Below, piece after piece: positions 1-6,654 of a stretch of DNA of 24,758 nucleotides. The DNA is from Geobacter sp. (GTDB taxonomy: Bacteria > Desulfobacterota > Desulfuromonadia > Geobacterales > Geobacteraceae). A program made the position numbers and the translations under genes. Under the pieces are notes generated by a model. The model saw nothing but the letters and a program-made list of their open reading frames with translations. It did not search any database and was not told the origin of the DNA. How positions within the stretch are numbered: the first letter of the stretch is position 1; each line of letters begins with the position of its first letter. Where the stretch lies: NCBI GenBank assembly GCA_003857395.1, contig RPRC01000122.1, positions 1 to 24,758 on the forward strand, written 5' to 3'.

Positions 1-110
1 CATTAGAATTATTTTCTTACAGAGGAAGGCATGATATGTAAATGAATTAGGCTGTCAGCCAATGAATGGTGCTAAATAGCATAGATGTTGTGTTCAAAAC
101 GGGAGGAACC

Positions 111-608
111 ATGAAGAGGATCATTTTTTTTGTTTTGGTATCCGCTTTTTTCTGCGGAACAAGCCTTGCTGAAACGTACAAGTGGGAAGACAAAAACGGT
201 ATCCATTTTACCGACAATCCCGGCAACATCCCGAAGAAATACCAGCAGAAGGCCATTGCAGATGCTACCGGCGACATCACCACGGCAGATCCCGAGGTGA
301 GGGAGTCCGTAGAACGGAGTGAACGACGGGCCGCGAGCAGAAACGCCGAGGATGCCAGGAATGCGCCACGCCACGTTGAGCCAGCCAAGCCTAAGCGTAC
401 TCTTGATGATTGCATAAATGAATGGTACTCCAGAAACGGAAGGGGGACGGGATACGGCGCGATCATCGCTTACAACATGGCCCTGAATGCCTGCGCCCCT
501 GAGTTCGGCTACAAGGTGAAGAAGCGAAATGTGGAAAGAGAGTTGCGGCAACAGGAAACGGACGAGAAGATAGACCGGATTGACAGGAAATTGAATCGAG
601 GGTATTGA
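111..608 (+). CDS. Exported DUF4124-domain protein
   Basis: The start is the ATG at 111, four bases after GGGAGGAACC, rather than an upstream in-frame ATG with no ribosome-binding site. The 165-residue product opens with a signal peptide (MKRIIFF, a hydrophobic stretch, then a SLAE cleavage-like site). A DUF4124 motif follows at about residues 21-45 (ETYKWEDKNGIHFTDNP), a small beta-domain common in periplasmic proteins of proteobacteria and Geobacter relatives. The rest is charged and probably alpha-helical. It holds two cysteines (in DDCINEW and NACAPEF) that could form a disulfide, and it ends in a Lys/Arg/Glu-rich coiled stretch. The domain has no known biochemical function. The family call is fairly secure; the role is unknown. 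Confidence 0.8.
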   Translation: MKRIIFFVLVSAFFCGTSLAETYKWEDKNGIHFTDNPGNIPKKYQQKAIADATGDITTADPEVRESVERSERRAASRNAEDARNAPRHVEPAKPKRTLDDCINEWYSRNGRGTGYGAIIAYNMALNACAPEFGYKVKKRNVERELRQQETDEKIDRIDRKLNRGY

Positions 609-630
609 AATTCAAGGGCAGGGCGACTCA

Positions 631-786
631 GTGTCCCCCAGGTGGAGGGTAGACCGGGGTGTGGGGTCTCCGTACGAGCGAGGGGGGTGTGCCTATAGTA
701 CATCCCGTCATGCGCCCGTGCAGGATTTGAAAACCCCTCTCAAGGAGAACTCGGCAAGCTATTCTATTCCCACAACAGGAAAATAA
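631..786 (+). CDS. Possible short ORF, GTG start (uncertain)
   Basis: This is a 51-codon ORF from a GTG. It reads VSPRWRVDRGVGSPYERGG and continues to PTTGK. Its stop codon (TAA) overlaps the ATG of the next ORF as TAATG, the arrangement used for coupled translation. The GTG has no convincing ribosome-binding site. The patch is G/C-rich compared with the AT-rich DNA that follows at about 920. I do not recognise the product. It may be the relic of a displaced mobile-element gene and not a working gene. Confidence 0.25.
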   Translation: MSPRWRVDRGVGSPYERGGCAYSTSRHAPVQDLKTPLKENSASYSIPTTGK

Positions 787-998
787 TGCGCCCCACAAAG
801 CTCCCGAAACTCCGAAGCATGCAAACACAACCAGCCACACAACAAAATAGCTACGGCAGACCACAGGGACAGCCACAGAGCAGGAATGATGCCTTTATGC
901 AGCGGTTAACACGGGGGCCTCCTATTGTTCACCACAAAACCTACAGCGTTTTCAAATATTCGGGGCATATATTCAAGGTAGCCATTTTTCAATTGTGA
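786..998 (+). CDS. Gln/Pro-rich short ORF, probably truncated
   Basis: The ATG at 786 overlaps the stop of the preceding short ORF (TAATG) and has AGGA five bases upstream. The first 45 or so residues are basic and Gln/Pro-rich (for example TQPATQQNSYGRPQGQPQ) and look like a real, low-complexity N-terminus. After about residue 45 (RGPPIVHHKT) composition changes abruptly. The frame then runs antisense through the end of the minus-strand gene at 906-1418, where coding is implausible. I read this as the 5' remnant of a gene cut by a recombination junction near 920. Function unknown. Confidence 0.3.
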   Translation: MRPTKLPKLRSMQTQPATQQNSYGRPQGQPQSRNDAFMQRLTRGPPIVHHKTYSVFKYSGHIFKVAIFQL

Positions 999-1418
999 GG
1001 TATTGGGGTAGTTCAACTCTATTGCGTATTCGATGTATTTATCCAGCAAAGATTCAAAATCATTGTCAGTAAGAAAATCAAGGTAATCCTTAAATCTTCT
1101 GTCGAATAAGTTGTCTAAGTCTTTTTTTGTGATTTCATAGTCCCTCAAGGTATTCATTTTTATGTCATCTAACAGTCTGTTGTTAGCATTCCTCACGACA
1201 TTACTGAATTTACATGAAGTGTTTCGCTCGACTTGAAAGCCAACTGAAGTAATCATGAACAAATAAAATATTCTTGTTTCAATAACATCATATGATTTAT
1301 TTTGTGCTACTTCGAAAGCATATCTATTCAATTTTGTTGATGCAGATACAATGTACTTGTAGACATCATTCAACAGTAAATAGCACTTCTCTTCCCTGAA
1401 CGAATCGAATAGCCCCAT
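906..1418 (-). CDS. Hypothetical AT-rich protein
   Basis: A 170-residue protein starting at ATG 1418, with AAGGGA-like sequence about eight bases upstream. There is no signal peptide and no recognised domain. It looks largely alpha-helical and charged, with runs such as EITKKDLDNLFDRRFKDY and FESLLDKYIEYA. Base composition is clearly more AT-rich than the neighbours, which suggests horizontal acquisition. The last residues (NNRRPPC) come from the G/C-rich patch at 906-925, so the natural C-terminus may have been replaced at a recombination joint. A role in phage defence or mobile-element biology is possible but has no direct support. Confidence 0.55.
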   Translation of the reverse strand: MGLFDSFREEKCYLLLNDVYKYIVSASTKLNRYAFEVAQNKSYDVIETRIFYLFMITSVGFQVERNTSCKFSNVVRNANNRLLDDIKMNTLRDYEITKKDLDNLFDRRFKDYLDFLTDNDFESLLDKYIEYAIELNYPNTSQLKNGYLEYMPRIFENAVGFVVNNRRPPC

Positions 1419-1507
1419 TGGAATATCCCTTTCCGATAATGAAATAAAATCTTCATCAAATTATTAGTTCAACACTTCTCCCGTTCGCGTATTAACATAA
1501 CCCTTGC

Positions 1508-2212
1508 CTAAGGGAGTGTTGGGCTATTTTGTCTTCTCATCATCTTTTTCATAATTTTCTGCTCTTCTTGTGAAATTCTCTCACGAGATTCTCTGTCTTG
1601 TCTTGCAATGTCTTCCCTTGAATACCTTTCGGCCACTTCACCCGGTGTTTCTGACCTTGCACAAGTATTGGTGTAAGAGTTCCAGGTCTCCCCTTGCGCA
1701 CAGCGTCCCACAGTAGGGTGTGTTCGTGTTTCGCTCGATTCAAGCGGGTATTCTGCAATGGCTCGATATTGCTTTGGTGGTTTGTATTCAGATATTTTCC
1801 CTGAGAGTTGACTAGCAAGGGTTTTGTCCGTTGCGTTCAACATCTGATATTGCCTCTCTGCTCCCGGCTTATCACCTAACGCAAGACAGGCAACCCCAAG
1901 TTGGTAGCGAACCTCTGGCGTGTTGGGATTCAACTTTAAAGCCTCCTGAAATGACAATGCTGCATCTTGGACCATTTCAAGGTCTTGAGAGTAGTCCGAA
2001 TAGCCAATTTTCATGTAGGACATCCCCAAGCCCTTGAATGCCTCTGCACAGGCAGGGTCAATTCTGGCCGCATTCTCGAAGCTCTTTGATGCTGCTTTGA
2101 AACTTCCATTATTGTAATATTTCCACCCACCAGCCAAGATCGTTTGAGAATCAAGAGCGAAGGCTGTTCCAGTGGCGAGCACAAAGCAAGTCATAGCAAT
2201 CCATACTTTCAT
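1508..2212 (-). CDS. Exported TPR-repeat protein
   Basis: The start is ATG 2212, eight bases after GAGAGGA. An in-frame GTG six codons earlier lies upstream of that ribosome-binding site. The product is 234 residues. A signal peptide spans about residues 1-19 (MKVWIAMTCFVLATGTAFA). At least three tetratricopeptide repeats follow, at about residues 24-57, 58-100 and 101-130, recognisable by AAxxFExAxxxDP, AFKGLGMSYMKIG and PEVRYQLGVACLALGD. The C-terminal ~100 residues are low-complexity, polar and charged, ending in a Met/Arg-rich coil. TPRs mediate protein-protein contact, so a periplasmic scaffolding role is plausible. The partner is unknown. Confidence 0.75.
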   Translation of the reverse strand: MKVWIAMTCFVLATGTAFALDSQTILAGGWKYYNNGSFKAASKSFENAARIDPACAEAFKGLGMSYMKIGYSDYSQDLEMVQDAALSFQEALKLNPNTPEVRYQLGVACLALGDKPGAERQYQMLNATDKTLASQLSGKISEYKPPKQYRAIAEYPLESSETRTHPTVGRCAQGETWNSYTNTCARSETPGEVAERYSREDIARQDRESRERISQEEQKIMKKMMRRQNSPTLP

Positions 2213-2327
2213 TTTCTTATTCCTCTCCACTTAAGATTTAGATCGTGAGTTTTATTTTATCACTAAATCAGATTTGGCAAGCCGAAACACCGTAATAGTT
2301 GCAGCGAACCAGCCAGCTTCACTTTTG

Positions 2328-2358
2328 TTTTATGCCGGAAATAAATATTTTTATGCCG
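2328..2358. promoter_or_regulatory. Phased direct repeat TTTTATGCCG x2, possible operator
   Basis: TTTTATGCCG occurs at 2328-2337 and again at 2349-2358, a spacing of exactly 21 bp or two helical turns. The pair sits in the gap between the divergent TPR gene and the promoter at 2389-2417. That arrangement is typical of a dimeric or cooperative regulator site. No regulator can be assigned. Confidence 0.3.
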
Positions 2359-2388
2359 ATAACTATTTGTTTTTGCACACTTTTTTTC

Positions 2389-2417
2389 TTGCAACAAGCC
2401 AATTTATAGTTTATAAC
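2389..2417 (+). promoter_or_regulatory. Sigma-70-type promoter for the 2459 gene
   Basis: TTGCAA (2389-2394), a 17-bp spacer and TATAAC (2412-2417) match the vegetative consensus well. Transcription would start near 2424 and give a leader of about 35 nt before the small gene at 2459, which has its own GGGAGG ribosome-binding site. Confidence 0.5.
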
Positions 2418-2458
2418 CATCAAAGATTCACGATATTATTCTAAGGGAGGTACGGAGC

Positions 2459-2614
2459 ATGGTAGCATTACCTGGAAATGTAGTCAAAGAGGTGACGTGT
2501 GTTGTCGAACTTGACGGATGGCGGGAAGAGCGCAAGATCACGGCATACCTTCGCCCTAGTATGGAGGAGCAGGATTTTCACGAACTGGCAGAACAAATTC
2601 TAAAAAGCTATTAG
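2459..2614 (+). CDS. Small hypothetical protein (51 aa)
   Basis: A complete 51-codon gene, ATG to TAG. GGGAGG lies eight bases before the ATG and a good promoter lies upstream. The product begins MVALPGNVVKEVTCVVELDG and contains WREERKITAYLRPS and an acidic helix ending QILKSY. Its end lies ten bases before the next gene, whose ribosome-binding site is a G-run, so the two are probably cotranscribed. The fold could be one beta-hairpin plus a helix. I recognise no family. The case for a real gene rests on the promoter, ribosome-binding site, codon pattern and tight linkage. Confidence 0.6.
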   Translation: MVALPGNVVKEVTCVVELDGWREERKITAYLRPSMEEQDFHELAEQILKSY

Positions 2615-2624
2615 GGGGGGGGAA

Positions 2625-2909
2625 ATGAAAAAGACTCAGAATTTTGGTGACTATTACTGGGAACTGCCAGATGACCAACAGTGGGAAGTCTCAACCAAAA
2701 CAACAATTCCTTGTCGTGTTGATGTGAGGGTAAACGTTGAAGGCCCAGGTTTTTGCGCTAAATTACGTGGACAGTTAAATGTAAAGGTGTGCGGCGGTAT
2801 TTGGCTGGAAATAGACCCCTTGGCGCAACAAATTCAGAATAAAATAGAAGCTGGCATAGGTCAGGATAACCCCTGGCTTTTCTATGACTTACCTGAACCA
2901 AAGAAATAA
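2625..2909 (+). CDS. Hypothetical protein (94 aa)
   Basis: A 94-residue protein starting at ATG 2625 directly after a G-run ribosome-binding site. It is cotranscribed with the 51-aa gene upstream and followed by a strong terminator at 2972. It is tryptophan- and aspartate-rich (DYYWELPDDQQWEV near the start, DNPWLFYDLPEP near the end), with beta-strand-like alternation between. It has no signal peptide or membrane segment, and I recognise no family. Confidence 0.6.
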   Translation: MKKTQNFGDYYWELPDDQQWEVSTKTTIPCRVDVRVNVEGPGFCAKLRGQLNVKVCGGIWLEIDPLAQQIQNKIEAGIGQDNPWLFYDLPEPKK

Positions 2910-2971
2910 TCCCTCCTTCTTTCCCCACGTATCCGCTTAGACGGATATATCCAATTTTCGTTCATGCAATT

Positions 2972-2997
2972 CCCTGGAATTCTTCCGGGGCTTTTTG
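2972..2997 (+). terminator. Rho-independent terminator
   Basis: An 8-bp stem CCCTGGAA/TTCCGGGG (one T-G wobble) with a TTC loop is followed at once by CTTTTTGG. It lies 60 bases downstream of the hypothetical gene ending at 2909 and closes that transcription unit. Confidence 0.75.
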
Positions 2998-3170
2998 GCC
3001 CCCTTCTCTGCTTATCAGAAATACAAATTCCTCCGAAAAGAATTATTTATGTTTAATTAGCCAAAAAGGTAACATTTGGTGTAACTAGCCGTTATCGTTA
3101 CAGTATTACGATATTATACGGAATCGATACGCAAAAATACCCTTGAGCTTTTGAATTGTGTGTTTTCAAG

Positions 3171-3213
3171 TAGTTCCACCTTTTAGAGAAACGGATTTCT
3201 AATCCGTAGGTCA
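3171..3213 (+). other. tRNA-Arg(UCU)-like relic
   Basis: Bases 3191-3207 form a perfect anticodon arm: stem ACGGA/TCCGT and seven-base loop TTTCTAA, with anticodon TCT (3198-3200). It is followed by AGGTC, the usual variable region. Upstream, TAGTTC...TAGAGAA aligns with the D-arm consensus TAGCTC...TAGAGCAA. The T-arm and the paired acceptor stem cannot be found downstream, so this is not a complete tRNA. It may be a decayed attachment-site copy, a degenerate phage tRNA or chance. Confidence 0.45.
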
Positions 3214-3348
3214 GAGATTTATTTAACATTTTAGCATAGTTACAGGTTTTCACTTCCTTGCCATCCCGTAATCAAACGTGCTAGCTTCTTATGCGTAAGG
3301 CTTTGAAACATCCAGAGACAATAAAAACAACAATGAAAAGGAGAAACT

Positions 3349-3540
3349 ATGGACGTAAGGCGAGACAAAATTCTTGGACGTAAGGACGTTTGTGATACAG
3401 CTGGAATTTCTTCAGTGACTTTGTGGCGGTTGGAGCGAGCGGGAAGGTTCCCTAAACGGCGGCAACTTTCAGCACGAAGGGTCGGCTGGTTGGAAAGTGA
3501 GGTACAGGCGTGGCTTCAGAGCCGGTCGGAAGTAGCTTGA
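3349..3540 (+). CDS. AlpA-family HTH regulator
   Basis: A 63-residue protein with AAGGAG a few bases before ATG 3349. It has the compact winged-helix fold of AlpA/CP4-57 regulators. The segment ILGRKDVCDTAGISSVTLWR supplies the helix-turn-helix, GRFPKRRQLSARRVGW the wing, and SEVQAWLQSR the closing helix. AlpA proteins activate excision or early genes in P4-like satellites and integrative islands. It is followed by a gap containing a strong promoter and a short-RNA-like transcript, then by a second HTH gene. The family assignment is strong; the target promoter is not identified. Confidence 0.85.
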   Translation: MDVRRDKILGRKDVCDTAGISSVTLWRLERAGRFPKRRQLSARRVGWLESEVQAWLQSRSEVA

Positions 3541-3642
3541 TTTCTCGGCAAGGTGATTTTGATAATTGGTATTTTCACAATAATTCATAAACCTGTATAT
3601 ATAATGTTATTACAGTTAGATAGAGGCCTAATGCGATTCTTA

Positions 3643-3671
3643 TTGACTTTCATTATCAATTGTGGTATAAT
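3643..3671 (+). promoter_or_regulatory. Near-consensus sigma-70 promoter
   Basis: TTGACT (3643-3648), a 17-bp spacer and a perfect TATAAT (3666-3671). This is the best promoter in the element. Transcription would begin near 3678, about 135 bases before the next start codon, with a terminator-like hairpin in between. Confidence 0.7.
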
Positions 3672-3677
3672 AACATC

Positions 3678-3779
3678 TATAGAAATAGAAAAGCGTACTT
3701 TGTCGCCTGGTCCATAAAAGACCAGTTCCGAAAACCGCATCAAAGCCCATATATAGGGGTTCCTTGACGTGGTTTTTTT
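3678..3779 (+). ncRNA. Putative ~100-nt small RNA or attenuated leader
   Basis: The segment runs from the expected start point of the 3643 promoter to a T-run at 3773-3779. It contains a 6-bp hairpin CTGGTC/GACCAG (3707-3725). A long terminator-like hairpin follows, with arms 3733-3748 and 3757-3774, one clear mismatch and a small bulge, running straight into seven Ts. It lacks a good reading frame. It is either a free small RNA or a leader that attenuates the HTH gene at 3813. No known RNA family is recognised. Confidence 0.5.
3733..3779 (+). terminator. Intrinsic terminator or attenuator
   Basis: The arm AACCGCATCAAAG pairs with CCTTGACGTGGTT, and CCC with GGG, around an AT-rich loop. The hairpin is immediately followed by TTTTTTT. 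Only 33 bases separate it from the ATG at 3813, so it must limit how much transcription from the strong promoter reaches that gene. Confidence 0.65.
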
Positions 3780-3812
3780 GTGACCAAAACAGAAGCGAAA
3801 AGGAGAACAAGA

Positions 3813-4007
3813 ATGGCAGAAACGAGTGGTGCAAGGCTATTAAGTATCAAGGAGTTGCGAAAAATTACGGGATACAGCGCGGCTTACTTCTACTGTGGAA
3901 GGTCTACGGGCCGACTCAACGACCTCAAATTTGTGAAGATCGGAAAACGCGTTTTCGTCCGCGAGGTCGACCTGACGGACTGGATTGATCGCCATGTCGA
4001 AGCATAA
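3813..4007 (+). CDS. Excisionase-like HTH protein
   Basis: The start is ATG 3813 because AAGGAG lies eight bases upstream. The longer GTG-started frame at 3780 begins inside the terminator T-run. The 64-residue product has a MerR-like HTH (LLSIKELRKITGYSAAYFYC). A helix-wing segment follows (DLKFVKIGKRVFVREVDLTDWI), the layout of Xis/AlpA-type DNA-binding proteins. It stands second among the element's regulators, 65 bases ahead of the replication ATPase. It probably controls excision or early expression. The exact role is inferred. Confidence 0.75.
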   Translation: MAETSGARLLSIKELRKITGYSAAYFYCGRSTGRLNDLKFVKIGKRVFVREVDLTDWIDRHVEA

Positions 4008-4071
4008 AACGACGAAAGCCCAGCGGTGCGAACGCTGAGCCTTCATAAAAACATCTTTAATTCAAGGGGTT

Positions 4072-5670
4072 ATGATGCAAAACCAGAATACTCCAAAAAA
4101 CCTTCAGCTGTCAAGCAATGAATTAATTACGAAGCATACGGCTGAAAAACACGGAACCGTTACTGAAAGCCCTCAACAAGCCGAGATAAAAAGTTCAGAG
4201 GAACCGCTTGTCTCTGCAATTGCCAGACTTGCGGCACTTTCTCCCTTGCAATATGACCTGGTTCGCAAGGCCGAAGCAAAAACACTCGGAGTCAGACCGG
4301 GGACCCTTGATGCTGCTGTGAAGGTTGCACGAAAAGAAGACGCCGGGAACGATGATTCACCATTTGAAGAGGTGGAACCGTGGCCGGATCCTGTAAATGG
4401 CGCGGAATTACTAACAACCATTGCAACCATTGTTCACCGCTTCATCATTTGCGGAAAAGAAACAGCCGTTGCCGTGGCCTTATGGGTAGCAATGACATGG
4501 TTTATGGACGTGGTACAAGTTGCCCCCCTGGCGATTATTACGGCACCTGAAAAGCGTTGCGGCAAGTCATTGCTATTATTCCTGATTGGGCGGCTTGTGC
4601 CGCGTCCCTTGATGTCAAGCAGCATAACTCCAAGCGCACTATTCAGATCAATTGACTTATGGAAACCGACGTTATTGATCGACGAAACCGATGCTTGCTT
4701 GAAAGACAACGAAGAACTGCGGGGCCTTATTAACTGCGGGCATACCCGAGATAGTGCCTATACTATTCGTTGCGTTGGGGATGACCATACCCCCACAAAG
4801 TTCAACGTCTATGGGGCAAAGGCGCTTTCCGGTATCGGTCATGTTGCTGACACCCTCATGGACAGATCAATCATTCTCGAACTGCGGCGAAAACTCCCCC
4901 ATGAATCCGTTGACCGTATCCGCCACGCAGAACCAGGCCTGTTTGATGACTTGCGTTCAAAGCTGGCACGCTTCGCCGACGACAACAGCGAACAGGTACG
5001 GCTTGCACGTCCTAACCTACCACCTAGCCTGAATGACCGCGCACAAGACAACTGGGAGCCTCTACTTGCCATTGCCATGATTGCCGGGGGAGATTGGCTT
5101 AATACTGCCACCGCAACAGCTTTGAAACTTTCAGGGGGTGAAAGTCTTTCTTTGAGCATCGGCACTGAGTTGCTGGCGGACATACAAGAAATCTTTGAAC
5201 GTAAACAGGTTGACCGAATAAGTACGGCAGAATTGATTAAAGAGCTTGTCTCCGACGATGAAAAGCCGTGGGCTACATATAACAAGGGCTTTCAGATAAA
5301 ACCCCGGCAGATTGCAGCCAGGTTGAAAGGGTACAATATCCAGAGCAAGACAATCAGAATCGGTTATGGTGATACACCCAAAGGATACGAGATCAATCAA
5401 TTCAAAGAAGCGTTTTGTCGCTACATCCCTATTATCCCCCCTGTATCCGCCACACCGCCACAAAACAACACACAAGCGGCTTTACATGTTGCGGATGAAC
5501 AGCCACGTTGCGGAAGCGTTGCGGATACAAACACCCGCGCACCCGCACAAATACAGGGTTGTGGCGTTGTTGCGGATAGAAACCCCATTCCCGAAAGCAA
5601 TACTTTTGATCTTCTCGAAACAGAACTTGAAGACTTCAACATAATGGCGGAGGTGGTTAATGCTAGTTAG
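4072..5670 (+). CDS. DUF3631 replication ATPase
   Basis: A 532-residue protein, the largest of the element, starting at ATGATG after AAGGGG. The first ~95 residues are polar and variable. The DUF3631 ATPase core follows: a P-loop variant APEKRCGKS (158-166), Walker B LLIDETDA (201-208), and a conserved region with GIGHVADTLMDRSIILELRR containing an arginine-finger candidate near 265. A winged-helix-like segment lies near residues 375-450. Residues from about 455 on form a low-complexity tail with repeated VAD units and cysteines. DUF3631 proteins are found in phages and integrated islands, often joined to primase domains, and are thought to serve replication. No primase domain is present here, so helicase or loader activity is inferred. 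Its stop overlaps the next gene by 11 bases. Confidence 0.8.
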   Translation: MMQNQNTPKNLQLSSNELITKHTAEKHGTVTESPQQAEIKSSEEPLVSAIARLAALSPLQYDLVRKAEAKTLGVRPGTLDAAVKVARKEDAGNDDSPFEEVEPWPDPVNGAELLTTIATIVHRFIICGKETAVAVALWVAMTWFMDVVQVAPLAIITAPEKRCGKSLLLFLIGRLVPRPLMSSSITPSALFRSIDLWKPTLLIDETDACLKDNEELRGLINCGHTRDSAYTIRCVGDDHTPTKFNVYGAKALSGIGHVADTLMDRSIILELRRKLPHESVDRIRHAEPGLFDDLRSKLARFADDNSEQVRLARPNLPPSLNDRAQDNWEPLLAIAMIAGGDWLNTATATALKLSGGESLSLSIGTELLADIQEIFERKQVDRISTAELIKELVSDDEKPWATYNKGFQIKPRQIAARLKGYNIQSKTIRIGYGDTPKGYEINQFKEAFCRYIPIIPPVSATPPQNNTQAALHVADEQPRCGSVADTNTRAPAQIQGCGVVADRNPIPESNTFDLLETELEDFNIMAEVVNAS

Positions 5671-5968
5671 GGTTATCAGACCATTCAAACTTAGGGGGAA
5701 GATAGTGACTCCCGGAATGCTTCTCAATGTCCCCGATGATTCTATGGAACCACTGAGGGGCAAGGTTGAGTTTGTAACCCCAATGGATAAGATGCAGGAC
5801 GAATACTTTACGCTTCTCACCCGCTGGTGGCAAATTGACGACGACCCAACGGCAACAGATGAAGAGGCCAGAGGCCTTCTAGTTCAGCTTGATGTTTTGT
5901 ACCAAGGGCTACATAGGAGTGGTTGTAAAGTTCCGGTTAGGTTGCCGGTTGAACGAAAAGCAGCATAA
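5660..5968 (+). CDS. Hypothetical element protein (102 aa)
   Basis: The start ATG 5660 lies inside the 3' end of the DUF3631 gene and is preceded by GGAGG, so the two are translationally coupled. The N-terminal 40 residues (VRVIRPFKLRGKIVTPGMLL) suggest a small beta-barrel of SH3 or KOW type. An acidic helical part containing TRWWQIDDDPTATDEEAR follows. No family recognised. It is presumably an accessory of the element, perhaps of replication given the coupling. Confidence 0.6.
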   Translation: MLVRVIRPFKLRGKIVTPGMLLNVPDDSMEPLRGKVEFVTPMDKMQDEYFTLLTRWWQIDDDPTATDEEARGLLVQLDVLYQGLHRSGCKVPVRLPVERKAA

Positions 5969-6075
5969 ATCGACGCCGTGTGCGCCTGTATGACAGACTT
6001 TTGCCATGGGGGAAGGTAAGGGCAAAGACTGTCAGAAACCCTTTCGGAGGGGAAGGCAAACCGGAAGGAATAATA

Positions 6076-6327
6076 ATGGATAGAAAAACGTCACTACTGA
6101 AATCAGTACGGCATTGGCCAAAGAAGCGCGGGAAAACTTTTTACCTGAAATTTCTAAACGGGGAGAAGTTGACCCCAATGGCGGCTATTGCAGCACACTG
6201 TTACAGTTGCGAAGGTGGAGAATCAACAGGCGAACCATGTTCAGTAAGTACTTGTGCCCTTCGACCTCTCCATCCTTATAGGCTGAACATCGCAGATGGT
6301 GAAGTTGACACACCGGACGAGCCGTAG
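6076..6327 (+). CDS. Small zinc-ribbon-like phage protein
   Basis: The start is ATG 6076, preceded by GGAAGG. An in-frame ATG at 5980 has no clear ribosome-binding site and would add an atypical leader. The 83-residue protein has a basic N-terminus (LLKSVRHWPKKRGK) and four ordered cysteines: HCYSCEGG, then CSVSTCALRPLHPYR. The pattern C-x2-C...C-x4-C with a trailing Leu-Pro-Tyr-Arg run is seen in small phage and prophage proteins thought to bind zinc. Its function in the element is unknown. It may bind nucleic acid. Confidence 0.6.
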   Translation: MDRKTSLLKSVRHWPKKRGKTFYLKFLNGEKLTPMAAIAAHCYSCEGGESTGEPCSVSTCALRPLHPYRLNIADGEVDTPDEP

Positions 6328-6402
6328 GGGCTCTGCTGGACATTTTCGGAAGCAGGGGAAAGGAAACCCATTCACCCTTTCCTTAATACATCACAACAGG
6401 CC

Positions 6403-6645
6403 ATGCAGGCCAAGGAGAAAACATTGAGCGATTTTTACAACTACACAGTCGAACGGGATTTTAACAGCAGAGGAAAAGGTTTCATAATCAACTATCGTAA
6501 CCATCAGGAAGAGCCAGCGCGGCTACGAATAGAGCAACGCGGTGGATATGTGGCACTGTGCGTAGGGTTAACCGGAGACTTTTTGGTTGATTCGAGATTG
6601 ATTCAGCCGCTTATCCTTGCACTTAAAGGACTTGACCCACTCTAA
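6403..6645 (+). CDS. Hypothetical element protein (80 aa)
   Basis: Two starts are possible. ATG 6403 has little Shine-Dalgarno match. TTG 6424 has AAGGAG five bases ahead and would give a 73-residue product beginning SDFYNYTVERDF. The protein is mixed alpha/beta with a beta-rich centre (KGFIINYRNH, GGYVALCVGLTGDF) and no cysteine cluster or membrane segment. I recognise no family. A stem GGAAAGG/CCTTTCC at 6357-6382 precedes it and may be a weak terminator of the upstream gene. Confidence 0.5.
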   Translation: MQAKEKTLSDFYNYTVERDFNSRGKGFIINYRNHQEEPARLRIEQRGGYVALCVGLTGDFLVDSRLIQPLILALKGLDPL

Positions 6646-6654
6646 CATCTCAAG

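Larger units (their letters stand above)
2910..3348. other. 440-bp non-coding region
   Basis: No credible gene is visible. The region holds a strong terminator (2972-2997) and a short palindrome ATCCG/CGGAT near 2927-2945. An AT-rich tract at about 3050-3130 contains several GTAAC/GTTAC words and an imperfect TATCGT/ACGATA inverted repeat. A tRNA-Arg-like relic lies at 3171-3213. The leader of the AlpA-like gene follows. The AT-rich tract could be a regulatory region or a replication origin of the neighbouring element, but nothing seen proves this. Confidence 0.5.

Noticed and set aside
4010..4040. Stem CAGCG/CGCTG between the HTH gene and the DUF3631 gene as a terminator
   Set aside because: The stem has internal mismatches and no T-run on either strand, so intrinsic termination is not supported.
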